A DNA stretch of 28,881 nucleotides from Clostridiales bacterium UBA1758 (GCA_002315595.1 DCHG01000011.1:1-28881); one strand, 5' to 3'; shown: positions 1 through 8,209, counted from the first letter of the stretch. The notes: generated by a model from the sequence alone, not told the origin. Made by a program: numbers and translations.

Positions 1-1719
1 ACTGTGAATGTCCTTGTAGGCTTCGAGATAAGCTTCGTCAGCATATTTGTTGACCATCTCTTCGGTGTTCTCGTTGATACTAACGATCTTGGTGGAACCA
101 ACACCGGTGAGCATGTCATCGGGATGGAGTTGATACTGATAGTAACGGGAGTACGCTTCGATCGGGGAAGAAACAACGCCCTTGTAGCCGAGTTCGGCGG
201 CAGCGGCGTAGAATTCCTGGAATTCTTCCGGGGATTCCGGCTTCTTCTCGATACCGGTCTGTTCAAGGACGTCGGTACGGATCATGGAAAGGTTGTAAGC
301 GAGGGCGAGCGGGGCATTGGTGCCCGGGATCATCGGCCACGGCAAACGAACGGTGATGTCGCCCGTCGGTTTCGCTCCGTCGAGAAGATATGCGGTGAAA
401 TCCGTGCCGAACGAATACTGCGATGCGGCAAGTGCCGTCATGACAGTCGCGGTAAGTGCGATTCCCATCAGTCCCATACAATATGCCGCCACAATCAGCA
501 CTGTGCGGACAAAGAGAATTTCCTGTGAGAGTTTCGGCAGGACAAACGAGGTCATACCGGATGCGGCGACAATGATGATGACAATGTCACTGACGATATC
601 CGCGGAGGCAAGGCTTTGACTGATGATGACACTGCCGACGATGCTCATCGTCGTACCGATGGATTTTGGCAGACGCACGCTTGCCTCCCGAAGCATTTCA
701 AAGACGGCAAACATCCCGATGAGTTCCACGATCGGCGGAAACGGCACACCCTGACGCGATCGAATGAGAGAGAGAAGCAATGAATAGGGAATCATCTCAC
801 GGTGAAAGGTCACCAGCGCGAGATAGAGTGCAGGAAGCATACACGCGATATAGAATGCGACAAATCGAAGAAGTCGGTTGACCGAGGCGTGCAGATACGA
901 CGCGAAGTAATCCTCGTCCGCCTGAAATGCTTCGAGGAACAGATACGGTACGGTTACGGCAAACGGAGAGCCTTCGACCATGATCGCGGCACGACCTTCC
1001 AACAGTCGGGCGGCGACAACATCGGGGCGTTCCGTTCTCCCACTGGTACGGAACGGAGAAAGCGGAGAATCGGCGATGAATTCCTGTAAATATCCCGAAT
1101 CGATCACGCCGTCGATCTCGAATTTCGAAAGACGACGGCGAATTTGATCGACCAGCCCGGGCTTGACGACCGAGTCGATGTAGGCGATACAGATGCGAGT
1201 ATGCGTGATCTTGCCCTTGCGAATGATTTTGAATTTGATGGACGGGTTTTGCACGATCCTCCGCAAAAGCCCCATATTGACATTTAACACCTCGCCGAAG
1301 GCGGCCTTTGGACCGTAAACCGTCGTTTCGACTTCGGCGTCGTTGATTCCGCGACTCGGGTGCTTTTTGATGCCGACGATGAACGCCGCATCCACACCGT
1401 CGACAAGTATCAGTCCGTCACCCGCCATGACGGACTGAACGGCATTTTCGGCGGTGTTGCACCACGAAGTTTCCGCCGCAACCGCCGCACGCTCCACGGA
1501 AGCACGGTCGGGTTTTGAAACGGGAACTGTCAGCAAACCGTTCACCACATCGCGTTCCAACAGATCCATATTGACAAGGACTTCGGTGTATATCACCGCC
1601 CCATGAAAAGCATTGCAGTGGAGATTGGTAAAACGGCGGATCTTGATCGTGGAGTCGTTTTGAAGCATTACGTCGATGATGGCGAGATCCGTTTCGAAAT
1701 TGCCCGTGAATTTGAACAT
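1..1719 (-). CDS. GerA-family spore germination protein with a solute-binding-protein-like C-terminus (partial at left edge)
   Basis: The frame is open from an ATG at 1719 to the window edge (573 codons, no stop). Residues 1-~460 look like a complete GerA/SpoVAF germinant-receptor A subunit, which sits in the spore inner membrane and helps trigger germination. Seen are a soluble N-terminal domain, the conserved EGRAAIMVEGSPF segment (241-253), membrane segments from about 285 to 435 and the family segment VELIGMFAVFEMLREASVRLP spanning 331-351. The family normally ends shortly after an RLPW-type motif, here at 458-461. Instead the frame continues into about 110 residues resembling a lipoprotein ABC sugar-binding protein (PGTNAPLALAYNL, then RTDVLEQTGIE and SPEEFQEFY). 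Codon choice also shifts at the junction (about nt 320-350), from AAA/GCG/TTT-rich to AAG/ACC/GTC-rich. A GGAGG lies 9 bases upstream of the ATG, inside a hairpin. The GerA call is firm; the fusion may be real or an assembly chimera. Confidence 0.8.
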   Translation of the reverse strand, partial: MFKFTGNFETDLAIIDVMLQNDSTIKIRRFTNLHCNAFHGAVIYTEVLVNMDLLERDVVNGLLTVPVSKPDRASVERAAVAAETSWCNTAENAVQSVMAGDGLILVDGVDAAFIVGIKKHPSRGINDAEVETTVYGPKAAFGEVLNVNMGLLRRIVQNPSIKFKIIRKGKITHTRICIAYIDSVVKPGLVDQIRRRLSKFEIDGVIDSGYLQEFIADSPLSPFRTSGRTERPDVVAARLLEGRAAIMVEGSPFAVTVPYLFLEAFQADEDYFASYLHASVNRLLRFVAFYIACMLPALYLALVTFHREMIPYSLLLSLIRSRQGVPFPPIVELIGMFAVFEMLREASVRLPKSIGTTMSIVGSVIISQSLASADIVSDIVIIIVAASGMTSFVLPKLSQEILFVRTVLIVAAYCMGLMGIALTATVMTALAASQYSFGTDFTAYLLDGAKPTGDITVRLPWPMIPGTNAPLALAYNLSMIRTDVLEQTGIEKKPESPEEFQEFYAAAAELGYKGVVSSPIEAYSRYYQYQLHPDDMLTGVGSTKIVSINENTEEMVNKYADEAYLEAYKDIHS

Positions 1720-1720
1720 G

Positions 1721-1762
1721 AAAACCCCTCCGTTCGGATGATTGCCGAACAGAGGGGGTTTT
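1721..1762 (-). terminator. Long hairpin after the feo operon that contains the gerA ribosome binding site
   Basis: Arms AAAACCCCTC plus GTTCGG (1721-1737) pair with CCGAAC plus GAGGGGGTTTT (1745-1762), with one mismatch and one extra G around a 7-base loop. On the minus strand it follows the small Feo protein and ends in TTTTC, so it can act as a weak intrinsic terminator. The 3' arm also carries the GGAGG (1727-1731) that serves the ATG at 1719, so the ribosome site would be buried when the hairpin forms. Confidence 0.65.
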
Positions 1763-1776
1763 ATACATATATAATG

Positions 1777-1914
1777 TTATTTCGTCTTTTTACACGACGA
1801 ACAACAATGGGAACAGTTGCCGGAACACTTGACTTTTCCGTGGAAGATCGCGGAAATTGCGGCGGCAAGGGCGACTACGACAAGTCCGAGGATGATCCAA
1901 TCCGCGATGTTCAT
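1777..1914 (-). CDS. FeoB-associated Cys-rich membrane protein
   Basis: This 45-residue protein starts at the ATG (1914) that overlaps the feoB stop as ATGA, which implies translational coupling. It has one N-terminal membrane helix (about residues 5-24, IILGLVVVALAAAISAIF) and a short cytosolic tail with four cysteines (CSGNCSHCCSSCKK). That layout is the FeoB-associated Cys-rich membrane protein family, found downstream of feoB in many Firmicutes. It is thought to assist ferrous iron transport, possibly by handling Fe(II), but its mechanism is not settled. The upstream in-frame ATG at 1971 lies inside feoB and lacks a ribosome site, so I did not use it. Confidence 0.85.
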   Translation of the reverse strand: MNIADWIILGLVVVALAAAISAIFHGKVKCSGNCSHCCSSCKKTK

Positions 1915-3920
1915 ACAATCAGCCCGCCGATCTGATAGACGATGAATGCCGCACCCCACGCGATGGCACATTGTGCGAACATAACGCCAATGGTGGCAAG
2001 GATGGATTTCAGTTCATGGTGAATGGTTGAGACTGCGGCAATGCAAGGCGTGTAAAGAAGGACAAATACCAGAAAACTCAACGCAGTCAACGGAGTGAAC
2101 AGTGTCGATAAAAATCCGCCGAGTTCCGCGACGCTGACATTGAGAAGAACCGCCATCGTACTGAGGACGGCTTCCTTCGCCGAAAAACCCGTGACAAGCG
2201 AGGTTGCCGCACGCCAATCACCGAAGCCGAGGGGTTTGAAGATCGGTGCAATGAAGCGTCCGAGATCGGCAAGCATACTGTCGGTACTGTTGCCGTTCAT
2301 ATAATTCAATCGCGTATCAAATGCCTGCAACACCCAAATGATGACGGTTGCGACGAAGATGAACGTGAATGCGCGCTGAATGAAGTCACGCGCTTTTTCC
2401 CATAAAAGGAGCAGGACGCTTTTTGCCGACGGCATTCTGTAATTCGGCAGTTCCATGACGAACGGAACGGGCTTTCCGTGAAAAGCGGTGTGTTTGAGGA
2501 AAAACGCCGCAAAGACACCGAGAAGAATTCCGATTAGATACAACCCCATCATCACAAATGCCGCGTGTTTTGGGAAAAATGCGGCGGAGAACACGGCGTA
2601 GACGGGAATTTTTGCCGAGCAACTCATAAACGGAGTCAGAAGAATGGTCATCTTTCGGTCGCGTTCGGAGGAAAGCGTACGTGAACTCATAATGGCGGGA
2701 ACGGTGCAACCGAATCCGACAAGCAACGGGACGATGCTCCGCCCGGAAAGCCCCAAACGGCGCAAAAGTTTATCCATAAAGAATGCGATACGCGCCATGT
2801 ATCCCGTGTCTTCGAGGATCGAGAGAAAGAAAAACAGAGTCACGACGATCGGCAGGAAACTGAGGACGCTTCCGACGCCGGAAAAGATGCCGTCGATGAT
2901 CAGACTGCGTACGACTTCATTGAGCCCGTAATTGACAAGACCTGCGTTGACGACCGCGGAAAGTGCATCAATCCCGTCCTGCAACAGATCGGAAAGAAAG
3001 CCGCCGATCACGTCGAAGGTCAGCCAAAAGATCAGTAGCATTACCCCGAAAAATACGGGCAGCGCCGTGAATTTTCCGGTGAGAATACGGTCGAGTTTGA
3101 CCGAACGCATATGTTCCCGGCTTTCATGCGCCTTGATCACGCAGGCGTCCACGACGGATTCGATGAAAACATATCGCATATCGGCAAGGGCTTCATTGCG
3201 ATCAAAACCCGACTCGTTTTCCATTTCGACGATACTGTGTTCCAACAGTTCGCGTTCGTTTTGGTCGATGCCGAGTTGTTGTTCGATCGCAGGATCGCCT
3301 TCGATAAGTTTTGTGGCGCAAAAACGGGACGAAATGCCGATCTTTGCGGCATGGTCTTCAATGATGTGTGCGGCGGAGTGAATACAACGGTGGACCGGAC
3401 CTTCGCCACAGAAGTCATAGACCTTCGGCAGGATTTTTTCACGTGCGACGCTAACGGCGCGACTGGTCAGTTCCGACACGCCCTCGCCCTTGACGGCGCT
3501 GATTGGGATGACCGGGATGCCGAGGGATTGTTCCATTTTTTTGACGTCGATCGAGCCGCCGTTTCCGCGTAGTTCGTCCATCATATTGACGGCAAGCACC
3601 ATCGGAATACGCAGTTCGATGAGTTGAAGCGTCAGATAAAGATTGCGTTCGATATTGGTCGCGTCAATGATATTGATAATGCCGTCGGGTTTGTTATTCA
3701 GGATGAAATCACGCGTGACGATTTCTTCGGTGCTATACGGACGAAGCGAATAAATGCCCGGCAGATCGACGACGGTGCAATCCTTCGTACCGCGCATTTC
3801 GCCGCTTTTTTGATCGACCGTGACGCCGGGGAAATTGCCGACGTGTTGATTAGAACCCGTCAATGCGTTGAAAAGGGTGGTTTTGCCGCAGTTTTGGTTG
3901 CCGGCAAGTGCAAAGATCAT
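1911..3920 (-). CDS. feoB: Ferrous iron transport protein B (GTP-dependent Fe2+ transporter)
   Basis: FeoB imports Fe(II) across the cytoplasmic membrane; its cytosolic G domain hydrolyses GTP. The 669 residues match the usual length. The G domain shows G1 GNQNCGKT (7-14), G3 DLPG (52-55) and G4 NMMD (112-115), then a helical linker (about 165-265). From about residue 280 to the end there is a polytopic membrane region with the two inverted FeoB gates (for example VPLLVGFGCTVPAIMSSR). The Gln-Asn in G1, in place of the more usual Pro-Asn, is, from memory, common in clostridial FeoB. The start at 3920 overlaps the feoA stop by four bases (ATGA), so feoA-feoB are translationally coupled. The operon is feoA-feoB-Cys-rich protein. 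Confidence 0.96.
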   Translation of the reverse strand: MIFALAGNQNCGKTTLFNALTGSNQHVGNFPGVTVDQKSGEMRGTKDCTVVDLPGIYSLRPYSTEEIVTRDFILNNKPDGIINIIDATNIERNLYLTLQLIELRIPMVLAVNMMDELRGNGGSIDVKKMEQSLGIPVIPISAVKGEGVSELTSRAVSVAREKILPKVYDFCGEGPVHRCIHSAAHIIEDHAAKIGISSRFCATKLIEGDPAIEQQLGIDQNERELLEHSIVEMENESGFDRNEALADMRYVFIESVVDACVIKAHESREHMRSVKLDRILTGKFTALPVFFGVMLLIFWLTFDVIGGFLSDLLQDGIDALSAVVNAGLVNYGLNEVVRSLIIDGIFSGVGSVLSFLPIVVTLFFFLSILEDTGYMARIAFFMDKLLRRLGLSGRSIVPLLVGFGCTVPAIMSSRTLSSERDRKMTILLTPFMSCSAKIPVYAVFSAAFFPKHAAFVMMGLYLIGILLGVFAAFFLKHTAFHGKPVPFVMELPNYRMPSAKSVLLLLWEKARDFIQRAFTFIFVATVIIWVLQAFDTRLNYMNGNSTDSMLADLGRFIAPIFKPLGFGDWRAATSLVTGFSAKEAVLSTMAVLLNVSVAELGGFLSTLFTPLTALSFLVFVLLYTPCIAAVSTIHHELKSILATIGVMFAQCAIAWGAAFIVYQIGGLIV

Positions 3921-4150
3921 TTTGCATCCTCCTTCACGACGACGTTTTTCGCATCGGAAACGCGGAGCGTCAATTCGTATCCGCGGATGCGTATTTCGAT
4001 CGGATCGCCCATCGGCGCCCGTTTTTCCAAAGTAACCTTTGTTCTCGGAATGAGGCCCATGTCGAGCAGATGCAGACGCAGTGCGCCTTCCCCGCCGATT
4101 TTTTCGATCACGGCGGATTCGCCGAGGCCGAGTTCATCCAAAGTTCTCAT
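3917..4150 (-). CDS. feoA: Ferrous iron transport protein A
   Basis: This is a 77-residue, cytosolic, SH3-like FeoA protein that associates with FeoB and is needed for Fe(II) uptake. Family features are LGLGESAVIEKIGGEG near the start, LLDMGLIPRTKVTLEKRAPMGDP in the centre and ELTLRVSDAKNVVV at the end. I placed the start at 4150: the upstream ATG at 4162 overlaps the GGAGG that sits 5 bases before ATG 4150, so the longer form (four more residues) would have no ribosome site. It is the first gene of the operon and has a clear promoter at 4190-4218. Confidence 0.92.
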   Translation of the reverse strand: MRTLDELGLGESAVIEKIGGEGALRLHLLDMGLIPRTKVTLEKRAPMGDPIEIRIRGYELTLRVSDAKNVVVKEDAK

Positions 4151-4173
4151 AGAGTCCTCCATCGCAGTAAGTC

Positions 4174-4188
4174 ATATCTAACTGATAT
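4174..4188. promoter_or_regulatory. Palindromic operator candidate of the feo promoter
   Basis: A perfect inverted repeat, ATATC-5-GATAT, lies directly downstream of the feo -10 box and over the expected transcription start. Position and symmetry suit a repressor site, plausibly iron-responsive (Fur- or DtxR-like) given the operon. It is too short to assign to a family by eye. Confidence 0.4.
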
Positions 4189-4189
4189 T

Positions 4190-4218
4190 ATTTTACCATT
4201 CAATAAAAACAAAGTCAA
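4190..4218 (-). promoter_or_regulatory. SigA-type promoter of feoA-feoB
   Basis: Minus strand: -35 TTGACT (4218-4213), 17-base spacer, -10 TAAAAT (4195-4190), about 40 bases before the feoA start. Confidence 0.8.
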
Positions 4219-4238
4219 GAATTTCAAAGGCATTGGTA

Positions 4239-4267
4239 TTGAAAGATTCGTGTGTCTGCGATATAAT
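4239..4267 (+). promoter_or_regulatory. SigA-type promoter of pcp
   Basis: -35 TTGAAA (4239-4244), 17-base spacer, -10 TATAAT (4262-4267), 32 bases before the pcp ATG. It is back to back with the feo promoter; the two -35 boxes are about 20 bases apart. Confidence 0.8.
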
Positions 4268-4299
4268 TTTTTGTAGAAAATGTGAAAAGGCGGTGCGAA

Positions 4300-4893
4300 A
4301 TGAAAATCCTCATCACGGCATTCGATCCATTTGGCGGTGAGCCGATCAATCCTGCACTTGAAGCGGTGAAGCGGATGCAGGCACCTGCGGGCGTGGAACT
4401 GATCAAAATGGAAGTTCCGACGATTTTCGGTGACGCAACGGAAAAGACCATGGCAAAGTTGCGGGAAATCCGACCGGATGCGGTCGTCTGTATCGGTCAG
4501 GCGGCAGGACGGAGCGACATTACGCCAGAACGCGTCGCCATCAATATCATGGATGCGGGAATTCCCGACAATGCGGGACAAATGCCGAAAGACGAATCAA
4601 TCCGCACCGATGGTCCCGCGGCATATTTTACGACGCTTCCGATCAAAAAAATGGTTGCGGCAATCAAAGATGCGCGGATCCCGTCGTCGGTTTCCAATTC
4701 CGCGGGCGATTTCGTCTGCAACAGTTTGATGTACGGCGTACTTGACGGCGTGGCACGGGAATTTCCGCGCATCAAGGCGGGATTTATCCATGTCCCGTGT
4801 GTTCCTGAACAGGCGGAACGCATGAAAGCACCGTCACTTCCGCTTGAAACGATCGTAAAAGCACTTGAAATCGCCGTTTCGGTCATAGAATAA
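4300..4893 (+). CDS. pcp: Pyroglutamyl-peptidase I
   Basis: This cytosolic cysteine peptidase (family C15) removes N-terminal pyroglutamate from peptides. The 197 residues open with the family motif ITAFDPFGGEPINPA. The catalytic triad is visible: Glu77 in TPERVAIN, Cys140 in SNSAGDFVCN and His164 in FIHVP. I chose ATG 4300 because AGGCGG lies 6 bases upstream and the protein then begins MKILITAF like its relatives; an in-frame GTG at 4282 would add six residues without a good ribosome site. It is a single-gene unit with its own promoter and a bidirectional terminator. Confidence 0.93.
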   Translation: MKILITAFDPFGGEPINPALEAVKRMQAPAGVELIKMEVPTIFGDATEKTMAKLREIRPDAVVCIGQAAGRSDITPERVAINIMDAGIPDNAGQMPKDESIRTDGPAAYFTTLPIKKMVAAIKDARIPSSVSNSAGDFVCNSLMYGVLDGVAREFPRIKAGFIHVPCVPEQAERMKAPSLPLETIVKALEIAVSVIE

Positions 4894-4897
4894 AACA

Positions 4898-4927
4898 ACC
4901 CCCGTTGTTCGGTCGAACAACGGGGGT
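4898..4927. terminator. Bidirectional terminator between pcp and the HIT gene
   Basis: A 14-base perfect inverted repeat (ACCCCCGTTGTTCG and its complement, 2-base centre) is followed by GAACTTTTT on plus and TTGTTTT on minus. It serves the convergent pcp and alaS-HIT transcripts. Confidence 0.85.
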
Positions 4928-4934
4928 GAACTTT

Positions 4935-5276
4935 TTAAGCCATTTGATTAGACAATGTGGTGCCGCCGAGTACATGGAAGTGCAGGTGGAATACGGTCTG
5001 TCCGGCATCGGGACCGCAATTGGTGACGATGCGATAGGAGGTAAGCCCCTGCTCCTTGGCAAGGCGTGCGGCAATTTTGAGTGCGCCCGCGACGAGATCG
5101 GCATTGTCGTCATTGATATCGGAAATGCCGGTCAGGATATGTTGCTTCGGGATGACGAGAAAATGTACGGGAGCCATCGGCGCAATGTCGAAAAAAGCGA
5201 GATACTTGTCATCTTCATAGAGTTTTTTTGATGGGATCTCGCCCGCGACGATTTTACAGAAAACACAGTTATCCAT
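4935..5276 (-). CDS. HIT-family nucleotide-binding protein (HinT-like)
   Basis: This 113-residue protein has the histidine-triad signature H97-L-H99-F-H101 followed by VLGG, with the middle histidine expected to be the nucleophile. HinT proteins hydrolyse purine nucleoside phosphoramidates and aminoacyl-adenylates. It begins MDNCVFCKIVAGEIPS, where the CVFC pair fits the zinc site of many bacterial HIT proteins. Its ATG lies one base after the alaS stop, so the two are likely translated together. The pairing is suggestive because HinT-type enzymes can cleave adenylates made by tRNA synthetases, but that link is inference. Confidence 0.92.
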   Translation of the reverse strand: MDNCVFCKIVAGEIPSKKLYEDDKYLAFFDIAPMAPVHFLVIPKQHILTGISDINDDNADLVAGALKIAARLAKEQGLTSYRIVTNCGPDAGQTVFHLHFHVLGGTTLSNQMA

Positions 5277-5277
5277 C

Positions 5278-7911
5278 TTATTTCACCTTCTCGGCGACGA
5301 AACTTTCGACGGATGCAAGTGCTTCGTTGAGTTTCGTGGCATCCTTACCGCCTGCCATGGCGGAGTCGGGTTTGCCGCCGCCGTTACCGCCGGTGATCTG
5401 GGCGACGGAACGGACAAGGTCACCCGCCTTGACGCCAGCCTTGACGGCATCGGCACCGCAGGAGGCACAGAAGGTGAGTTTTCCGTCGGCTTCTGCGGCG
5501 AGAACGGCGACGAGTTTCGCTTCCTTGGAACGAAGCGTGTCGCCCATGGTACGGAGGGCGGCGGTATCGGCGTCGATCTTTACGGAGATGACTTTCAGAC
5601 CGCCGATTTCTTTGGCGGATGCGAGAAGTTCATCGGCGCCGCCTGCGGCGGCTTTACTCTTGACGGTTTCGAGTTCGCGCTTGACATCACGCAGTTCATT
5701 TTGAAGTACGGTGATGCGGCGTGGAAGTTCAGCAGGGGAGGTTTTGAGGGATGCGGATACTTCGCCGAGTTCCTGTTCGGCTTCGACCAGACGGGCAAAG
5801 ACCTTTGTGCCGGTCACGGCTTCGATACGGCGAACACCGGCGGCGACAGAGGATTCGGACACGATGCGGATCAGTCCTGCTTTTGCGGTGTTGTTGAGGT
5901 GGGTACCGCCGCAGAATTCGGTGGAATAGTCGCCCATGCGGACAACGCGGACGATATCGCCGTACTTTTCACCGAACAGAGCCATTGCACCGAGTTTTTT
6001 CGCTTCCTCGATCGGCATTTCGGTACAGGTGATCTCCATGCCTTTGAGAATGGCTTCGTTGGTCAAACGTTCGACTTCGGCAATTTCATCGGCGGTCATT
6101 GCCGCAAAGTGGGTGAAGTCGAAGCGGAGGGTATCTTCATCGACATAGGAGCCTGCCTGTTCGACATGGGTACCGAGAACGGTACGGAGGGATTTCTGCA
6201 AAAGGTGGGTGGCGGAGTGCGCACGCATGATCGCACCACGGCGAGTCGGGCAGACGGAGGCATTGACCGTGTCACCGACGGAAACGGAGCCGGCTTCCAC
6301 GGTGCCGACATGGGCAAATTTGCCGTCGGGCAGTTTGCGGACATCGGTGATGCGGATTTTGCCGGATTCGGAACTGATCGTACCGTGGTCTGCGACCTGA
6401 CCGCCCATTTCGGCGTAGAACGGGGAAACATCGAGGATGATGTTGACTTCGTCGCCTTCACCGACGGTTTCTTTCACGGCACCGTCGGATGCGAGTGCGA
6501 GAACCTTTGCCTTGGATTCGAGGGTGGTGTAGCCGAGGAATTCGGTTTTGATCTTCGGCGAAAGACCGAAGTCCACTCTTTCCCATGCGTGGTCGCCGAG
6601 TGCGGCACGGGCGGCACGGGCGCGTTCACGCTGTTCATTCATCAGTTTGTCAAATCCGTCGCGGTCAATGTCAAGACCGGCTTCGTCGGTGATCTCAAGC
6701 GTAAGGTCGATCGGGAAGCCGAAAGTATCGTAAAGACGGAACGCGGTTTCGCCCGGAAGCACGGTGCCGTTTGCCGCCTTGATTGCGGAGATCTCATCGT
6801 TGAGGATGGAAAGACCGCCGTCGATGGTGCGTTCAAAACTTTCTTCTTCCATGGTGATAACGCGTTTGATGAATTCCTGCTTGGCGACAAGTTCGGGGTA
6901 TGCGTTGCCGCTTTCGTGGATGACGGTGTCGCAGATTTGATAGAGGAACGGTCCCTTGATACCGATCAGACGACCATGACGGGCGGCACGGCGAAGCAGA
7001 CGGCGCAAAACATAGCCGCGTCCTTCATTGGACGGAAGAATACCGTCGGAAATAAGCATTGTCGTCGAACGGATATGGTCGGTGATGATACGAAGTGAAA
7101 CATCGGTCTTTTCGGAATCGCCGTAATTGACGCCGGCGACACGGGAAACGTGTTTCATGATGTTTTGAATGGTGTCGACCTCGAATAGGTTGTTGACGCC
7201 CTGCATGATGCAGGCGATGCGTTCCAATCCCATGCCGGTGTCGATATTTTTTTGCTTCAACGGGGAGTAGTTGCCGTTGCCGTCGTTGTTGAACTGGCTG
7301 AAAACAAGGTTCCAGAATTCGACATAACGGTCACAGTCGCAACCGACATGGCAATCAGGCTTGCCGCAACCGGCGGCTTCACCGCGGTCAAAATAGATTT
7401 CGGAGCAAGGACCGCAGGGGCCTGCACCGATTTCCCAGAAGTTGTCCTCTTTGCCGAGTCGAACCATATGTTTCGGATCGACGCCGATTTCTTTTGTCCA
7501 GATGTCGTAGGTTTCATCATCGTCGAGATAGACGGAAACATAGAGCAGTTCTTCCGGAATTTTCAATTCCTTGGTGATGAATTCCCATGCCCAGGCGGTC
7601 GCTTCGTGTTTGAAATAATCGCCGAAGGAGAAGTTCCCGAGCATTTCGAAAAATGTGCCGTGGCGCGAGGTTTTACCGACGCGTTCAATATCCGGGGTAC
7701 GGACGCATTTTTGGCAGGTCGTCATTCTCGTACGCGGGGGAGTGACCTCGCCGGAGAAGTACGGCTTCAACGGAGCCATACCGGAGTTGATCAGAAGAAG
7801 CGAACTGTCGGATTGCGGGAGAAGCGGGAAACTTTCGTGACGAAGGTGACCTTTCGATTCAAAGAATGAAAGGAACTTTTCACGGAGCTCATTGAGTCCC
7901 ATGTTTTGCAT
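5278..7911 (-). CDS. alaS: Alanyl-tRNA synthetase
   Basis: AlaRS charges tRNA-Ala and edits mischarged Ser/Gly. At 877 residues it has full family length and order: class II catalytic core at the N-terminus (RHGTFFEMLGNFSFGDYFK, about 83-101), tRNA-recognition region, editing domain with the zinc motifs HSATH (about 565-569) and CGGTH (about 665), a coiled-coil stretch near 735-765 and a C-Ala domain ending in the Gly-rich GGNGGGKPD. The start is supported by GGAGGAA 8 bases upstream of ATG 7911. It is controlled by an upstream T-box leader and followed by the HIT gene with a one-base gap. Confidence 0.98.
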   Translation of the reverse strand: MQNMGLNELREKFLSFFESKGHLRHESFPLLPQSDSSLLLINSGMAPLKPYFSGEVTPPRTRMTTCQKCVRTPDIERVGKTSRHGTFFEMLGNFSFGDYFKHEATAWAWEFITKELKIPEELLYVSVYLDDDETYDIWTKEIGVDPKHMVRLGKEDNFWEIGAGPCGPCSEIYFDRGEAAGCGKPDCHVGCDCDRYVEFWNLVFSQFNNDGNGNYSPLKQKNIDTGMGLERIACIMQGVNNLFEVDTIQNIMKHVSRVAGVNYGDSEKTDVSLRIITDHIRSTTMLISDGILPSNEGRGYVLRRLLRRAARHGRLIGIKGPFLYQICDTVIHESGNAYPELVAKQEFIKRVITMEEESFERTIDGGLSILNDEISAIKAANGTVLPGETAFRLYDTFGFPIDLTLEITDEAGLDIDRDGFDKLMNEQRERARAARAALGDHAWERVDFGLSPKIKTEFLGYTTLESKAKVLALASDGAVKETVGEGDEVNIILDVSPFYAEMGGQVADHGTISSESGKIRITDVRKLPDGKFAHVGTVEAGSVSVGDTVNASVCPTRRGAIMRAHSATHLLQKSLRTVLGTHVEQAGSYVDEDTLRFDFTHFAAMTADEIAEVERLTNEAILKGMEITCTEMPIEEAKKLGAMALFGEKYGDIVRVVRMGDYSTEFCGGTHLNNTAKAGLIRIVSESSVAAGVRRIEAVTGTKVFARLVEAEQELGEVSASLKTSPAELPRRITVLQNELRDVKRELETVKSKAAAGGADELLASAKEIGGLKVISVKIDADTAALRTMGDTLRSKEAKLVAVLAAEADGKLTFCASCGADAVKAGVKAGDLVRSVAQITGGNGGGKPDSAMAGGKDATKLNEALASVESFVAEKVK

Positions 7912-7942
7912 TTTTATTTCCTCCTAAGGTTATATATGTAAT

Positions 7943-8148
7943 AAAAAAAGCCCGCCCCCTGTACAGGGGCGAGCATTGCTCACGGTACCACCCTGATTTG
8001 CGTAAAATACGCATCTCTGTGTCCCTTATCGCGGGAAACGCCGGGGATTGGCCGGAGGCTCGGAAGTGGCATCGACGGACGTGGAGAACTTTCACCAACC
8101 GTTCTCTCTCTGAACTTTGCCGCCGTTAATTCGTCATCGCCTGTTATT
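7943..8148 (-). ncRNA. Alanine T-box leader of alaS
   Basis: The minus-strand leader carries the T-box sequence AGGGTGGTACCGTG (7994-7981), followed by an intrinsic terminator (stem GCTCGCCCC... with ...GGGGGCGGGC, then seven T, 7974-7943). In stem I the sequence GATGCCACTTCCGAGC places the specifier triplet GCC (8070-8068), an alanine codon that matches the downstream gene. An AGAGAG/GGTTGGTGAAAG block typical of T-box stem I lies upstream. Known mechanism: uncharged tRNA-Ala pairs with the specifier and the T-box bulge and favours the antiterminator, so alaS is expressed when Ala-tRNA is scarce. The 5' end is inferred from the promoter position. Confidence 0.95.
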
Positions 8149-8154
8149 GATTTC

Positions 8155-8183
8155 ATTTTACACGAAAAGTTTAAATTTGTCAA
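8155..8183 (-). promoter_or_regulatory. SigA-type promoter of the alaS leader
   Basis: Minus strand: -35 TTGACA (8183-8178), 17-base spacer, -10 TAAAAT (8160-8155). The start point is expected near 8148. Confidence 0.85.
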
Positions 8184-8209
8184 CGGGCAGGACGAAAAAA
8201 CGGCGTATT

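Noticed and set aside
1418..1768. 116-codon minus-strand frame over the start of the GerA gene
   Set aside because: Out of frame with the GerA gene, which has motifs and a ribosome site; its start lies in the hairpin stem.
5701..7098. 465-codon open frame antisense to alaS
   Set aside because: Low-complexity Gly/Phe/Asp-rich translation without domains, fully inside alaS.
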